From NCBI RefSeq assembly GCF_900109665.1, contig NZ_FOAO01000030.1:1-38096 (forward strand): 38,096 nucleotides of DNA, in the 5' to 3' direction. The first letter of the stretch is position 1. Each line of letters starts with the position of its first letter. The notes under the pieces are model-generated. The model made no database searches, was not told where the DNA came from, and saw only the letters and a program-made list of their open reading frames with translations. This DNA comes from Blastococcus sp. DSM 46786. Its GTDB lineage: Bacteria > Actinomycetota > Actinomycetes > Mycobacteriales > Geodermatophilaceae. A program made the position numbers and the translations under genes. Below, in pieces: positions 16,921 to 24,941 of this stretch.

Positions 16921-17059
16921 ACAACGGACGCCCCCGGCGCCCGTGGAGGTCAGCGCATCGACCTCGTGTCCACGGTGCGCCGGGACTGCTCGGCCACGTC
17001 CAACGGCGGCGGGTCGGTAGCCACGCCAGCCGCCGGCTCCGCACTCGCGACGCCGGGCA

Positions 17060-17812
17060 TCAGGCCGCATCCAGCCGGTAGAGCGCGGTGTGGTGGACGT
17101 GCAGCACCGGCTCGTCCCCCGCGAACACCAGCGCGTCGTACCGGACCTCGTCGTGGCGGCCACGCCGGCCCACGTCGGTGACCCGCCCGTGCGCAGACAG
17201 CTCCACGGGCAGCCGCGCCAGGCCGAGGAAGCGGCAGTCGCTGGAGGTGTGGATCCACGGGCCCAGGGCGACGTTGCGCATGAGCAGCTCGTTGATCAGC
17301 CGCAGCAGCAGCCCGGGGTGGACCAGCGCCTCCCGCCGGTACAGGTCCAGGGGTTCGCCGATCGCATTCAGGTACCACTCGTTGCGCTCCGCGGTCCCGG
17401 CCTCGGAGACGCTGCCCATCGGGCCGACGACCGGGTCGGCCACCGGCTCGGGCGGGGCAGCGACCTGCCGGTAGCCGGTGAGATCGGGCCGCTCCGCGCC
17501 GAGCCCCGACGAGCCGACGCACCGCACCTCACCGGACGGGTGGCTGACCGTGAGCCGGCCGTCGGCCGGCTCGACGAGCAGCTCGTCCCCGTCGTAGGTG
17601 GGCCGCCGGAAGCGCAGGTCGATCCGGCCCCGGGACAGCCACTCGACTCCCCAGGCCGCCACCAGCGGCGTCGTCGTGCGGGCGAACAGCTCCACGCCGG
17701 GGACCAGCGCCCCGGAGAAGCCGTACCGCCGCGCGACGTCGTCCTCGTGGATCTTGTTGGTCGACTCCTCGACGACGTGGGCCACGAAGCGGTGTGGTTC
17801 GGGAGCGGTCAC
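17060..17812 (-). CDS. MaoC-like (hotdog-fold) protein, conserved hypothetical
   Basis: A 250-aa protein from the GTG at 17812. The N-terminal half, FVAHVVEESTNKIHEDDVAR followed by YGFSGALVPGVELFARTTTP, has the look of a MaoC/hotdog dehydratase: a D/H-containing helix preceding a glycine-rich turn (FSGALVPGV). The C-terminal half (ERNEWYLNAIGEPLDLYRRE, HPGLLLRLINELLMRNVALG, then GPWIHTSSDCRF) looks like a second hotdog repeat. Such folds act on acyl-CoA thioesters, but the exact reaction is unknown. The frame extends upstream to 17938, but that extension overlaps the AarF tail fragment on the other strand and is not protein-like, so the GTG is preferred. Confidence 0.72.
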   Translation of the reverse strand: MTAPEPHRFVAHVVEESTNKIHEDDVARRYGFSGALVPGVELFARTTTPLVAAWGVEWLSRGRIDLRFRRPTYDGDELLVEPADGRLTVSHPSGEVRCVGSSGLGAERPDLTGYRQVAAPPEPVADPVVGPMGSVSEAGTAERNEWYLNAIGEPLDLYRREALVHPGLLLRLINELLMRNVALGPWIHTSSDCRFLGLARLPVELSAHGRVTDVGRRGRHDEVRYDALVFAGDEPVLHVHHTALYRLDAA

Positions 17813-17837
17813 ATCGCCGGATGCTGCCGTGCCGGCC

Positions 17838-17987
17838 ACCCGGTGTCGACACCGCCGGCTGAGCATCCCCGCTCGCCATCTGCTTCTCCATCGGGTCACC
17901 ACGGGCCTCGTGGGCGTGCTGTGCTCACTGGGCGCCACGGTCCCCGTGGACGACGAGGCACAGCGGTGGCTGCCGGGCTACGACTGA
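17838..17987 (+). pseudogene. C-terminal fragment of a second AarF/UbiB (ABC1) gene
   Basis: The plus-strand frame ending with TGA at 17985-17987 encodes LSIPARHLLLHRVTTGLVGV and then LCSLGATVPVDDEAQRWLPGYD. This aligns with the last 45 residues of the AarF-like remnant ending at 11023 (LAIPPHYLLLQRVAAELVGV, LCSLNATVAVEGELRRWLPGY). Nothing upstream matches the rest of the family, so only the tail survives. It lies in the 5' region of the minus-strand MaoC-like gene and has no start codon of its own. It marks a second copy of the ABM-AarF gene neighbourhood. Confidence 0.75.
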
Positions 17988-18168
17988 GGCGACCGCCCCG
18001 GACATGGGGGCTGCACCGGCCCGGTGACCGTCCATCGTCCGAGGACGACGGACCGTGTCGCCTCGCCCGTCGCGCTGCCCGCCGCACCCGCGCCCCTGGG
18101 CGACGGGCCGGCCGCAGGCCAGCATCGAGGTCCGTCCGGCTGCCACGGCGATGTCCCAGGAGGCCCTC

Positions 18169-18417
18169 ATGAGCGTTCGACGCGCACTGATCAGCACAGC
18201 AGCGGCCACCCTGCTGCTGATCGCCCCCGCGACAGCCGCGTCAGCAGATCCCGGGTCGGGCGGGTGCAAGGCCTTCGGCCAGAGCGTCAGCACCCTGGCC
18301 ACCACGGTGTTCCCGAAGGGCCAGTTCGGGGAGAACGCATCCACGGTGGCGACGTCGGGGCCGCGAGCCTTCCCGGAGCAGGTCGTCCACCCGGAGCAGG
18401 ACGCCGCCTGCCCATAG
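18169..18417 (+). CDS. small secreted protein, 82 aa
   Basis: The ATG at 18169 follows a strong AGGAGG ribosome-binding site. The first 27 residues are a classical signal peptide: MSVRRAL, a hydrophobic core ISTAAATLLLIAPATA, and an ASA cleavage site before DPGSGG. The mature part of about 55 residues has two cysteines, one near each end (GGCKAFG and DAACP), that could form a disulfide. It also has repeated Phe/Pro positions (VFPKGQFGENA and RAFPEQVVHPEQ). I do not recognise the family. It should be exported by Sec; its role is unknown. Confidence 0.75.
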   Translation: MSVRRALISTAAATLLLIAPATAASADPGSGGCKAFGQSVSTLATTVFPKGQFGENASTVATSGPRAFPEQVVHPEQDAACP

Positions 18418-18468
18418 GGCACCGGCGGACCGGTCACGGAACCTCTTCCGCCCGCCGATGAGGCAGCC

Positions 18469-18702
18469 ATGAACAGTCGACATGTCGGTCCTGCGGAAGC
18501 GGCGCACGCGGCGGCGGCCAGCGCCATCCAGGAGCTCTACGAGGAGGCGCTCCGCCACCTCGACGCAGTCGCCCGTTCCCTGGGGGCGGCCGCCCCGGCG
18601 GCGCAGGAGGCCGGCGAACCGCAGAAGCCCCACGCGGATGGGGTGCACCCGACCCTGGAGCTCCCCCGCCGGCTGATCTCGCCGGTGGCCGCGGCGGCCT
18701 GA
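18469..18702 (+). CDS. small hypothetical protein, 77 aa
   Basis: Alanine-rich small protein starting MNSRHVGPAEAAHAAAASAI. The first 45 residues are predicted-helical (SAIQELYEEALRHLDAVARS), and the tail is proline-rich (HADGVHPTLELPRRLISPV). There is no signal peptide or known motif. A GAGG lies 7-10 bases before the ATG. Codon usage fits the genome. It stands alone between the secreted-protein gene and the tautomerase gene. A random GC-rich ORF is a real alternative. Confidence 0.5.
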   Translation: MNSRHVGPAEAAHAAAASAIQELYEEALRHLDAVARSLGAAAPAAQEAGEPQKPHADGVHPTLELPRRLISPVAAAA

Positions 18703-18753
18703 CCCCCACCGCGCCGAGTGGTCGCTCGCGGCCGGCTGGGTTAGGGATGCCTC

Positions 18754-18960
18754 ATGCCCTTCATCCAGATCACCATGATCGCCGGCCGCACCGAGGAGCA
18801 GAAGCGCGACCTGCTCGCCGCGGTCAGCCAGGCCACGACCGACAGCATCGGCGCTCCCCCGGAGACGGTGCGGGCCTGGATCGTCGAGGTGCCGCCGACC
18901 GACATCGCGGTCGCCGGCGAGACGCATGCGGACCGCCGCGCGAAGAGCGACCAGACCTGA
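18754..18960 (+). CDS. 4-oxalocrotonate tautomerase family protein
   Basis: A 68-aa protein beginning MPFIQITMIAGRTEEQKRDL. After removal of Met the N-terminal Pro is the catalytic base of this family, which tautomerises keto-enol acids. The helix REEQK-like segment, AVSQATTDSIGAPPETVRAW and IVEVPPTDIAVAG match the family closely, and length is normal for one beta-alpha-beta unit that assembles into hexamers. The natural substrate is unclear; no aromatic catabolic genes adjoin it. The final 10 residues (HADRRAKSDQT) are a polar tail. Confidence 0.88.
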   Translation: MPFIQITMIAGRTEEQKRDLLAAVSQATTDSIGAPPETVRAWIVEVPPTDIAVAGETHADRRAKSDQT

Positions 18961-18999
18961 AGCACCGACGAGCGCGCCATCCGCTGGCCAGCGCGGAAC

Positions 19000-19386
19000 T
19001 CAGTCGTCCAGCGACCGCACCCACAGCGCCGCCGCGCCGTAGGCGAGCGAGCTGACGACGGCGCGCGTGGTGGTCCGCCCGCCGGCCTTGCCCGCGCCAG
19101 CCAGCGCGGTCAGCGTGTCGAGCAGGTTCATCGCCGCCACCGCGGCCAGCCCGCGGTCGACCTCCTCGTCGGTCTTCGCGGTCAGCGCCAGCGCGGAGAC
19201 CACCAGCGCCCGGCTGCCGAACAGCCGCTGCAGCTGCAGCCCGGCGGGCGTCACCGGGACGCCGTAGCCGTTCGCCACCGACCGCGGCGCCAGGACGCTG
19301 ATCGCCCCGAACGCCACACCCACGGCGCCCAGCGCCTGCGCCATCGACTTCTTCGACGTCTCCGCAGCGGTCTTCTTCTTGGCCAT
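19000..19386 (-). CDS. small membrane protein, 128 aa (hypothetical)
   Basis: From the ATG at 19386, MAKKKTAAETSKKSMAQALG gives a basic cytoplasmic start. It is followed by hydrophobic segments AVGVAFGAISVLAP, SRALVVSALALTA, LAAVAAMNLLDTLTALAGAG and AVVSSLAYGAAALWV, suggesting up to four membrane helices. The layout with a GYGVP turn after the first helix and a short acidic loop (KTDEEVDRG) is typical of small DUF-type membrane proteins of Actinobacteria. Function unknown. Its 3' end faces the tautomerase gene 39 bases away. Confidence 0.75.
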   Translation of the reverse strand: MAKKKTAAETSKKSMAQALGAVGVAFGAISVLAPRSVANGYGVPVTPAGLQLQRLFGSRALVVSALALTAKTDEEVDRGLAAVAAMNLLDTLTALAGAGKAGGRTTTRAVVSSLAYGAAALWVRSLDD

Positions 19387-19562
19387 CGTCAACCTTCCGG
19401 AACGGACTGGGGACGGCGTGGGCTCACCGCACCAGCCACTCAACCAGCGCCGTCCACCGTCCGCAGCGCGAGCGACCCCGCCCACCGCTAGCGTCCCGAG
19501 CCATGACCGCCGGCCGCCGCAACCCCGGGTCGCACCCCCTCACCACGCACGACCGGTAGACC

Positions 19563-20327
19563 GTGCCGCCGGGCGTCGAGCTGCAACACCGCGCCACCTC
19601 CTGGGGCGCGATGCGCAGCCGGGTGGCCGGCGAGCGACGGCCCGGCGTCCCCGAGGTCGTCGTCGTCCACGGGCTGGCGGTCGCCGACTACTTGGAGCCC
19701 GCCGTCCGCGAGCTGGGCACCTGGACCCGCGCGCACCTCGTCGAGCTGCCCGGCTTCTCCGGTAGCGCCGACCCGCCGCGCCCCATGGACGTCGCCGACC
19801 ACGCCGACGCCGTCGTCGAGTGGCTGGCGGCGAGCAGTCTCGACGACGTCGTGCTCGTCGGGCACTCCAGCGGCACCCAGGTCGCCGCTCACGTCGCCGT
19901 CCGGGAACCCGACCGCGTGCGGGCGCTGGTGCTCGCCAGCCCGACCATCGACCCCGCCTACCGCAGCATGCGCCGCGTCCTGCTCGCCTGGCGCCGCAAC
20001 CACGAGCTCGAGCCGCCCGAGCTCGACGTCCAGCACACCCCCGACCGGCAGCGCGCAGGACTGCGCCGGGTCCGGCAGACCCTCGCCGTCCACCTCCGCG
20101 ACCGCCTCGAGGACACCGTCGAGCGCGTCCCCCAGCCGGTGCTCGTCCTGCACGGCGACCGCGACCGCCTCTGCACCGAGGCCTGGGCACGCGAGCTCAG
20201 CGAGCGGGCCAGGGACGGCCGGTTCCACAGCGTCCCCGGCGCGCACAGCTTCGTCTGGACGGCGCCCGCCGCCTGGTCCGCGCCGATCGCCGACCTCGCC
20301 TCCGTCCCGCCGTCCGACGACGATTGA
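19563..20327 (+). CDS. alpha/beta-fold hydrolase
   Basis: A 254-aa protein from a GTG. The fold signature is complete: VVVVHGLAV for the oxyanion-hole region after strand 3, VLVGHSSGTQVAAH with nucleophile Ser102, VLVLHGDRDRLC with the acid Asp, and SVPGAHSFVW with the catalytic His. Length fits single-domain hydrolases with a small lid. Substrate cannot be inferred. The following gene is another alpha/beta hydrolase of a different subgroup, 52 bases downstream on the same strand, and the pair may be co-transcribed. Confidence 0.85.
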   Translation: MPPGVELQHRATSWGAMRSRVAGERRPGVPEVVVVHGLAVADYLEPAVRELGTWTRAHLVELPGFSGSADPPRPMDVADHADAVVEWLAASSLDDVVLVGHSSGTQVAAHVAVREPDRVRALVLASPTIDPAYRSMRRVLLAWRRNHELEPPELDVQHTPDRQRAGLRRVRQTLAVHLRDRLEDTVERVPQPVLVLHGDRDRLCTEAWARELSERARDGRFHSVPGAHSFVWTAPAAWSAPIADLASVPPSDDD

Positions 20328-20379
20328 CCCCCGGTGAGGCGGACGCCACGATGACCGGACGACGACCGTGAGGGACACC

Positions 20380-21264
20380 ATGAGCAGCACGGAGACGATC
20401 CAGATCCCCCACCTCGGTGGCTCCACCATCGGCCACCGGTTCGGTCGGCCCTACGACCCGTCGCTCCCGACCCTGGTGATGATCAACTCCTTCACCACCT
20501 CCGTCGAGCTGTACCGGCCGCAGTTCGCCGACGAGCAGCTCTTCGCCGCCAATCCGCTCGCCATCGAGCCCTACGGGCACGGGCGGACCCGCGCCACCTA
20601 CCGGCAGTACACCTACTGGGACACCGCCATCGCAGCCCTCCAGGTGCTCGACGCTCTCGGCATCTCCGAGGCGTTCGTCCTCGGCACCTCGCAGGGCGGC
20701 TGGATCGCCGCCCGCATGGCCATGCTCGCCCCCGGCACCGTCAAGGGCATCATCCCGCTCGGCACCTCCATGGACTTCGAGAGCCAGCGCAGCCGCGAGC
20801 TGGGGTGCTGGAACGGCGTCGAGTTCTGCACCCCCGCCATCGACGCCCTCGCGCAACCCGTCGGCGACGACTGGGTCATCCCCACCGAGCTCATCGACGC
20901 CACCCTCGCCGAGGGCATGGGCGAGGACGTCCCCGACGACGAGCGCGCCTTCTGGCACCGGACGCACCAGGAGAACTACGCCGGCGACGTCGGGCGGGAA
21001 CGGCTCCGGATCAGCAGCATCAACCTGCGCGACCGGGACGGCCTGCACGGCCGGCTGGACAGCGTGCGGTGCCCCGTCCTGTGGCTGCACGGCACCGCCG
21101 ACCGCGTCTACTCGGTGGCGAACGCCGAGGCCGAGATCGGGCTCTTCACCGGCAGCGCCAAGGCCGAGCTCCGCGTCGTCGAGAGCGGCCAGCACTTCCT
21201 CAGTGCCACCCACCCCGAGGTCGTCAACGCCGCGGCGGCCGAGTTCATCGACCGCTGGAAGTAG
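20380..21264 (+). CDS. alpha/beta-fold hydrolase
   Basis: A 294-aa protein. The ATG at 20380 has GAGGGA upstream and is preferred over the in-frame GTG at 20368. The elements are TLVMINSFTT after strand 3, FVLGTSQGGWIAARMA with nucleophile Ser104 (Ser flanked by Thr and Gln, not His), VLWLHGTADRVYSV with the acid residue, and ESGQHFLSATHP with the catalytic His. The region between (FWHRTHQENYAGDVGRERLR) is a helical cap. Esterase, lactonase or thioesterase are all possible. A hairpin 24 bases after the stop may end the transcript. Confidence 0.85.
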   Translation: MSSTETIQIPHLGGSTIGHRFGRPYDPSLPTLVMINSFTTSVELYRPQFADEQLFAANPLAIEPYGHGRTRATYRQYTYWDTAIAALQVLDALGISEAFVLGTSQGGWIAARMAMLAPGTVKGIIPLGTSMDFESQRSRELGCWNGVEFCTPAIDALAQPVGDDWVIPTELIDATLAEGMGEDVPDDERAFWHRTHQENYAGDVGRERLRISSINLRDRDGLHGRLDSVRCPVLWLHGTADRVYSVANAEAEIGLFTGSAKAELRVVESGQHFLSATHPEVVNAAAAEFIDRWK

Positions 21265-21287
21265 CGCGTCGCCGGATCGCCGACCCC

Positions 21288-21308
21288 GCCCGCGCTAGGC
21301 TCGCGGGC
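21288..21308 (+). terminator. GC-rich hairpin after the second alpha/beta hydrolase gene
   Basis: GCCCGCG, loop CTAGGCT, CGCGGGC: a perfect 7-bp stem 24 bases downstream of the stop at 21264 and before the MFS gene at 21393. No U tract follows, so termination strength is uncertain. Confidence 0.4.
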
Positions 21309-21392
21309 GTCCTGAACGTCCGTGTGTAACTACCTGCTGCCGGCCCGACCGGCGGATCAAGGCGGCACGCCCGATCCGCAGCAGCAGAGGTC

Positions 21393-22640
21393 ATGTTCCG
21401 CACGCGCCCCACCACCTCCGCGGTCATCCGCTCCGCCGGTCTCTCCTACTTCCCGCTCGCCTTCGTCGCGCGGTTGCCCTTCGCGATGATGACCGTCGGG
21501 GTGCTCACCCTGGTCGTCGCCGAGCGCGGCTCGGTCACCCTCGGCGGGCTCAACTCCGCCGTCGCAGGCATCGGCACCGCGTTCGCCGGCCCGCTGCTGG
21601 GTGCCGCGGCCGACCGCCTCGGCCAGCGCCGCGTCCTGGTCCCGGTCGGCCTGCTCCACGGCGCCCTGCTGGCCGCCTTCCCGCTCGTCGTCGCGAGCGC
21701 CGCCGCTGACGCCGCCCTCCTCGCGCTCTCGGTGCTGATCGGCATGTCCGCGCCGCAGATCGCCCCCATGTCGCGCACCCGGCTGATGGCCGTCATCCGC
21801 CGCACGGTGCACCGCGACCACCGCCGGCGGGCGCTCGACGGCACGATGGCCTACGAGTCCGCCGCCGACGAGATGGTCTTCATCGTCGGCCCGTTCCTCG
21901 TCGGGTTGCTGGCCACCGCGATCGCCCCGTGGGTGGCCATCGCCGGCGCCGCCGCGCTCACCCTCGTCTTCGTCACCGCCTTCGCGCTGCACCCCACCGG
22001 CCGGCTCCAGCCCGGCGCGCAGCACAGCCGCGGCACCCAGGCGCCCGCCCGAGAGCTGGCCCGCTTCCCCCTGCTGACCGTCGTCGCCGGCACCCTCGGC
22101 ATCGGGCTCTTCTTCGGCGCGACCCTCACCTCGCTCACCGGCTTCCTCGCCGCGGACGACGGCAGCGGCGACCGGGCCGGCCTGCTCTACGGCGTCATGG
22201 GCATCGGGTCGGCGGTGCTGGCGCTCGGCACCGCGGCCCTCTCCCAGCGCTTCACGCTGGGGGCGCGCTGGGCGACGTTCGGCACCGTCCTGCTCGCCGC
22301 CGCGCTCCTCTACGCGACCGCGCGCTCGGTGCCCGCGCTCGTCGTCGCCCTCGCCGTCCTCGGCTGCGGCATCGGGCCGACGCTGGTCACCCTCTACAGC
22401 GTCGGCGCGATGCTGAGCCCTGCCGGCCGCTCGGCGACCACCATGACGATGCTCAACTCCGCCGTCGTCGTCGGCCAGGCGCTCGCGGCCGCGGTCACCG
22501 GCGCCGTCGTCGACCGGCTCGGCGCCACCACCGCGCTCGCCGCTCCCGCGCTGGCCGCCGCGCTCGTGGTCGCCGCCGCCACGGCGTACGCGGTGTCGCA
22601 GCAGCGAGCAGCGAGGCAGCCGGAGCCCGTCCCGGCCTGA
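21393..22640 (+). CDS. MFS transporter
   Basis: A 415-aa integral membrane protein with about 12 hydrophobic segments in two groups of six, the normal plan of the major facilitator superfamily. The loop between helices 2 and 3, GAAADRLGQRRVLV, is a recognisable motif A. A long hydrophilic loop (MAVIRRTVHRDHRRRALDGT and on) and a second around LQPGAQHSRGTQAPARELAR separate helix groups. Substrate unknown; drug or metabolite export is the usual guess. It is convergent with the betaine operon, ending 20 bases from the Rieske gene stop. Confidence 0.88.
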   Translation: MFRTRPTTSAVIRSAGLSYFPLAFVARLPFAMMTVGVLTLVVAERGSVTLGGLNSAVAGIGTAFAGPLLGAAADRLGQRRVLVPVGLLHGALLAAFPLVVASAAADAALLALSVLIGMSAPQIAPMSRTRLMAVIRRTVHRDHRRRALDGTMAYESAADEMVFIVGPFLVGLLATAIAPWVAIAGAAALTLVFVTAFALHPTGRLQPGAQHSRGTQAPARELARFPLLTVVAGTLGIGLFFGATLTSLTGFLAADDGSGDRAGLLYGVMGIGSAVLALGTAALSQRFTLGARWATFGTVLLAAALLYATARSVPALVVALAVLGCGIGPTLVTLYSVGAMLSPAGRSATTMTMLNSAVVVGQALAAAVTGAVVDRLGATTALAAPALAAALVVAAATAYAVSQQRAARQPEPVPA

Positions 22641-22660
22641 GCACGGCGCCCGGCCGGTCG

Positions 22661-23791
22661 TCAGCCCTCCCCGAGCCGCCCGCGCAGCCAGTCGTGGAAC
22701 AGCGCGAGGTGGTGCTCGACGGGCACCAGCACGCCTCCGGCCGCGTAGGCCCGCGAGCTCATGCCCGGCTGGGTGCGCTCGCAGGCGGCGAAGTCCTGCT
22801 GGTTGACCCGGTGGAACAGCTCGACCGACCGGGAGACGTCCAGCCCCGCGGTGACCACCCCCGGCGCGTACAGCCAGTCGCATTCGACCACCGTCCGGTC
22901 CACGGCCAGCGGCGTCATCCGCAGCAGGATCACGTGGTCGGGCACCAGGTTGAGGAACACCGCCGGCTTGATCGTGGCCGCGTAGTAGCGCCGGTCCCGG
23001 TCCTGGTCGATCCCCGGCAGCGCCGGGAAGCCGACCGACCCGTCCACGGTGAAGCCGTCGACACCGGCCGCGAACTCCGCCCCGTGCCCGACGAAGGACT
23101 GCGCGGCGTACCCGCGGCTGAACTCCGGCAGGACGTCGGTCAGCTCGGGGTGGATCGTCGCGCAGTGGTAGCACTCCATGAAGTTCTCGACGACGAGCTT
23201 CCAGTTCGCCGCGACGTCGTAGCGGATCCGCCGGCCCAGGGCCAGCCGCCCCACGTCGTACTCCTCGATCGCCGCCGGGTCGCCGAGCCGCTCGGTCACC
23301 GCGCCGACGACGTCGTCCTCGAAGGACGGCGGGTCGTCGGCCAGGCACACCCACGCGTAGCCCAGCCACTCGCGCAGCTGCACCGGCACCAGGCCGTTCG
23401 CCACCCGGTCGACGTCGGGCATCCGCGCCAGGTTGGGTGCGGCGACCAGCGCACCGTCCAGCCCGAACGACCACGCGTGGTACGGGCAGCGCAGCGTGCG
23501 GTTCACCTGCCCCGACTCCTCGGTGCACAGCTGCGCGCCGCGGTGCCGGCACACGTTGAGGAACGCCCGCAGGCCGCCGTCCCGGCCGCGCACCACCAGC
23601 ACGCTCTCCCGCCCGACCTGCACCCGCCGGAAGCTGCCGGGGTCGGCGACCTCGTCGGTACGGGCGACGCACTGCCACATCACCTCGAACACCCGCTCCT
23701 GCTCGCGGGTGAACAGCGCCGGGTCCGTGTAGTACCGCCCGGCCAGGGTCGGCATCAGGCTCGACGAGGCGGCGGGGAGGGTCGCGGTCAT
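22661..23791 (-). CDS. gbcA: Rieske-type oxygenase, glycine betaine (or other betaine) demethylase, large subunit
   Basis: A 376-aa oxygenase. The Rieske 2Fe-2S site is CRHRG (Cys81, His83) with CPYHAW (Cys102, His105). The mononuclear iron site is [15 protein letters not shown] (His209, His214) plus an Asp probably in NQQDFAACE. Such enzymes remove a methyl group as formaldehyde using O2 and electrons from a separate reductase. It is the last gene of the operon, overlapping the sarcosine oxidase stop by 4 bases. The company of dimethylglycine and sarcosine oxidising enzymes points to glycine betaine to dimethylglycine (GbcA type). Proline betaine (stachydrine) demethylase is the main alternative. 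The partner reductase (GbcB) is not in this window. Confidence 0.82.
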   Translation of the reverse strand: MTATLPAASSSLMPTLAGRYYTDPALFTREQERVFEVMWQCVARTDEVADPGSFRRVQVGRESVLVVRGRDGGLRAFLNVCRHRGAQLCTEESGQVNRTLRCPYHAWSFGLDGALVAAPNLARMPDVDRVANGLVPVQLREWLGYAWVCLADDPPSFEDDVVGAVTERLGDPAAIEEYDVGRLALGRRIRYDVAANWKLVVENFMECYHCATIHPELTDVLPEFSRGYAAQSFVGHGAEFAAGVDGFTVDGSVGFPALPGIDQDRDRRYYAATIKPAVFLNLVPDHVILLRMTPLAVDRTVVECDWLYAPGVVTAGLDVSRSVELFHRVNQQDFAACERTQPGMSSRAYAAGGVLVPVEHHLALFHDWLRGRLGEG

Positions 23792-24939
23792 GAGGTGGCC
23801 TCCAGTGCGGGCCGGCGCGGGTCGAACAGGTCGATCGGGTGCTCGGTCGTCCCCGTGGTGGCGAGGTCGGCGAGGATCTCGCCGACCACCGGCACGAACT
23901 TGAAGCCGTGCCCGGAGAAGCCGCAGGCCACGGTCACCTGCGCGTGCTCGGGGTGCGGCGCGATGACGAAGTGCTCGTCGGGCGTCGTCGTGTACATGCA
24001 GGTCGCGGCCTTCAGCAGCTGGCCCGGCAGGGTCGGCAGCACCCCGGCCAGGTGCCCGGCCATCGCCGCGACCTCGTCGGGGTGCACCTCCCGGTCGATC
24101 GTTCCCGGGGTGCACGGAATCCCCCGCCGGAAGAAGGCGACCTTCGCCCCGCCGTCCGGGCCGTCGATCGCGGGGAAGCCGTAGACCTGGGTGCCGTCGG
24201 CCGCCTCGTGGATGTAGATGGGGTGCCGGTCCGGCGTCCAGGCAGCGGTGCCGCCGGTCGGCTGGAACCAGTACATGACCTGGCGCTCCACGGTCAGCGG
24301 GACGCCGAGGTCGGGCAGCACCTCCGGCGCCCACGAGCCGGGGCTCACCACCAGCGCACCCGCCTCGTACTCCCCCGCCGCCGTCCGCACGCGCACCCCG
24401 CCGCCCGGCGTCGCCGCCCACCCCAGCGCCGGCTCGGAGAAGCGCAGCTCGGCGCCGCGCGAGAAGGCGAGGTCCAGGTGCGCGGCCACGGTCGCCTCCG
24501 GCCGGGCGAACCCCGCGGCCGCCTCCACCAGCCCCACCTCGTCGTCGGCCGGGGCCAGCGTCGGGAACCGGCGACGGACCTCGCCCGCGTCGAGCAGCTC
24601 GTGCGCCAGCCCCCACTCGCGGGCGGCCCGCAGGCTCCCGGCGACGGTGCGGGACTCCGGCCGGCCGAGGAACACCCCGCCGGTGCGCACCAGCACGTCG
24701 GTGCCGGAGTCGGCGCACAGCCGGTCCCACAGCTCGTAGGCGCGCAGCAGCAGCGGCACGTAGGCCGGGTCCTCGAAGTAGGCCTGCCGGGTGATCCGCG
24801 AGCCGCCGTGGCTGGAGCCCTGGTCGTGCGCCGGGCCGAACCGCTCCAGCCCGAGCACCCGCTGCCCGCGGGCGGCCAGGTGCGCGGCGGCCGCGCTGCC
24901 CATGCCGCCCAGCCCCAGGACGATGACGTCGTAGGCCAT
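23788..24939 (-). CDS. monomeric sarcosine oxidase / N-methyl amino acid oxidase
   Basis: A 383-aa flavoprotein oxidase that converts sarcosine and O2 to glycine, formaldehyde and H2O2. The dinucleotide-binding fold is [18 protein letters not shown] (residues 5-22), and [17 protein letters not shown] is the family segment beside the flavin. [11 protein letters not shown] places Cys314 exactly where monomeric sarcosine oxidases attach FAD covalently, followed by the family-typical GFSGHGFKF. Length is normal for the monomeric type. N-methyltryptophan oxidase is a close relative and cannot be excluded from sequence alone, but the operon favours sarcosine. The ATG at 24939 begins 2 bases after the upstream stop, and its own stop overlaps the Rieske gene start, so the three genes are tightly coupled. 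Confidence 0.88.
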   Translation of the reverse strand: MAYDVIVLGLGGMGSAAAAHLAARGQRVLGLERFGPAHDQGSSHGGSRITRQAYFEDPAYVPLLLRAYELWDRLCADSGTDVLVRTGGVFLGRPESRTVAGSLRAAREWGLAHELLDAGEVRRRFPTLAPADDEVGLVEAAAGFARPEATVAAHLDLAFSRGAELRFSEPALGWAATPGGGVRVRTAAGEYEAGALVVSPGSWAPEVLPDLGVPLTVERQVMYWFQPTGGTAAWTPDRHPIYIHEAADGTQVYGFPAIDGPDGGAKVAFFRRGIPCTPGTIDREVHPDEVAAMAGHLAGVLPTLPGQLLKAATCMYTTTPDEHFVIAPHPEHAQVTVACGFSGHGFKFVPVVGEILADLATTGTTEHPIDLFDPRRPALEATS

Positions 24940-24941
24940 CG

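Noticed and set aside
17813..17938. N-terminal extension of the MaoC-like protein to the ATG at 17938
   Set aside because: The extension (arginine-rich, unlike the family) overlaps the antisense AarF tail fragment; the GTG at 17812 gives a normal start.
21357..23678. A 773-codon minus-strand frame across the MFS and Rieske genes
   Set aside because: Shadow of two well-supported genes; the translation is glycine/arginine-rich and motif-free.
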